From Fidelibacterota bacterium (GTDB lineage Bacteria > Fidelibacterota > Fidelibacteria > Fidelibacterales > Fidelibacteraceae), in the NCBI GenBank assembly GCA_016937825.1, contig JAFGVT010000108.1, positions 1 to 5,897 of the forward strand: DNA of 5,897 nucleotides. Reading direction: 5' to 3'. The translations under genes and the position numbers were made by a program. Within the stretch, counting starts at the first letter, position 1. Every line of letters starts with the position of its first letter. The notes below the pieces were generated by a model, which did not search any database, was not told the DNA's origin, and worked only from the letters and a program-made list of their open reading frames with translations. Of this stretch, positions 5,653-5,897 are shown piece after piece.

Positions 5653-5897
5653 CTATGTATTGAGATGCAGGTCCTTGATAATTTCCGCCGAACAGATATG
5701 GCCGCTTCCCATGGCGCCGCCGAAACCTCCGCCGGGAAGTGTCCATGCGGACGCAAAGTAAAGGTTCTTGATCGGCGAGCGGGCGCCGGGTCTGAACAGG
5801 ATGGCCTGGTTCGGATGCTGGGCAAATCCGTAGGCGGTCCCTTCGGGTGTTTGCAGATAGTGTTTCATGGTTTTCGCCGTTGCCGCTTCCACCCGGA
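5653..5897 (-). CDS. Phytoene desaturase-like NAD(P)/FAD-dependent oxidoreductase, C-terminal fragment
   Basis: These are the last 80 or so codons of a flavin amine oxidase / CrtI-like oxidoreductase. The gene begins beyond the right edge and ends at TAG 5655-5653. The C-terminal FAD-binding signature is plain: 'SPIKNLYFASAWTLPGGGFGGAMGSGHICSAEII', where the GGG-x-GGAMGSG segment contacts the flavin in this superfamily. Upstream of it, 'ATAKTMKHYLQTPEGTAYGF' matches the 'T..T...Y....G..YG' block of phytoene desaturase, carotene isomerase and retinol 13,14-reductase-like enzymes. The substrate cannot be told from this piece; a carotenoid or other polyprenoid is possible but unproven. The GTG at 5892 is an internal valine codon, because the frame is open through it and the sequence is in mid-domain. 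A DUF2461 gene follows 35 bp downstream, probably in the same transcript. Confidence 0.88.
   Translation of the reverse strand, partial: RVEAATAKTMKHYLQTPEGTAYGFAQHPNQAILFRPGARSPIKNLYFASAWTLPGGGFGGAMGSGHICSAEIIKDLHLNT

Noticed and set aside
5618..5746. Longer N-terminus for the DUF2461 protein, starting at 5746
   Set aside because: The extra 43 residues are arginine- and glycine-rich, overlap the C-terminal end of the oxidoreductase gene in another frame, and precede the family's usual start MLFTGFSP, which has its own ribosome binding site.

Overview
The window reads as chromosomal DNA from an anaerobic, fermentative bacterium, most likely of the Fibrobacteres-Chlorobi-Bacteroidetes (FCB) superphylum or a related candidate lineage such as Cloacimonadota or Marinimicrobia. 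Two things point there. A secreted multidomain nuclease ends in a 'YPNPGNP...GVYILQV' domain, typical of the FlgD-like / type IX secretion sorting domains of these phyla. The window also carries HydF, a maturation GTPase for [FeFe]-hydrogenase, which implies hydrogen metabolism without oxygen. The phylum call is inference; no rRNA or other marker gene is present.

Layout, left to right. (1) The C-terminal 101 codons of a DUF58 protein on the + strand, cut by the left edge. (2) After a roughly 100-bp gap with a plausible sigma-70-type promoter and a strong Shine-Dalgarno sequence, a 305-residue exported protein of unknown function with possible, redox-dead thioredoxin-like features. It is closed by a clear intrinsic terminator. 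(3) A 712-residue exported endonuclease I with FN3, lamin-tail, FN3-like and C-terminal sorting domains. (4) A 109-bp gap with a short hexanucleotide tandem repeat and a -10-like element almost touching the next start codon. (5) hydF, complete with all GTPase and cluster-binding motifs. (6) Convergent to hydF and only 8 bp away, a - strand pair: a DUF2461/TIGR02453 protein, preceded by the C-terminal end of a phytoene-desaturase-like FAD oxidoreductase that runs off the right edge.

The + strand genes look like separate transcription units rather than one pathway. The two exported proteins act at or outside the cell surface, while HydF works in the cytoplasm with HydE and HydG, which must be encoded elsewhere. 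The - strand oxidoreductase and DUF2461 genes are 35 bp apart and probably co-transcribed. The items most worth a second look are an A9 tract exactly at the linker before the nuclease sorting domain, where slippage in either direction would remove that domain; the possible leaderless start of hydF; the hexamer repeat; and the unrecognised exported protein. I found no mobile element, CRISPR array, tRNA or rRNA, and no clear evidence of a wholly new system.
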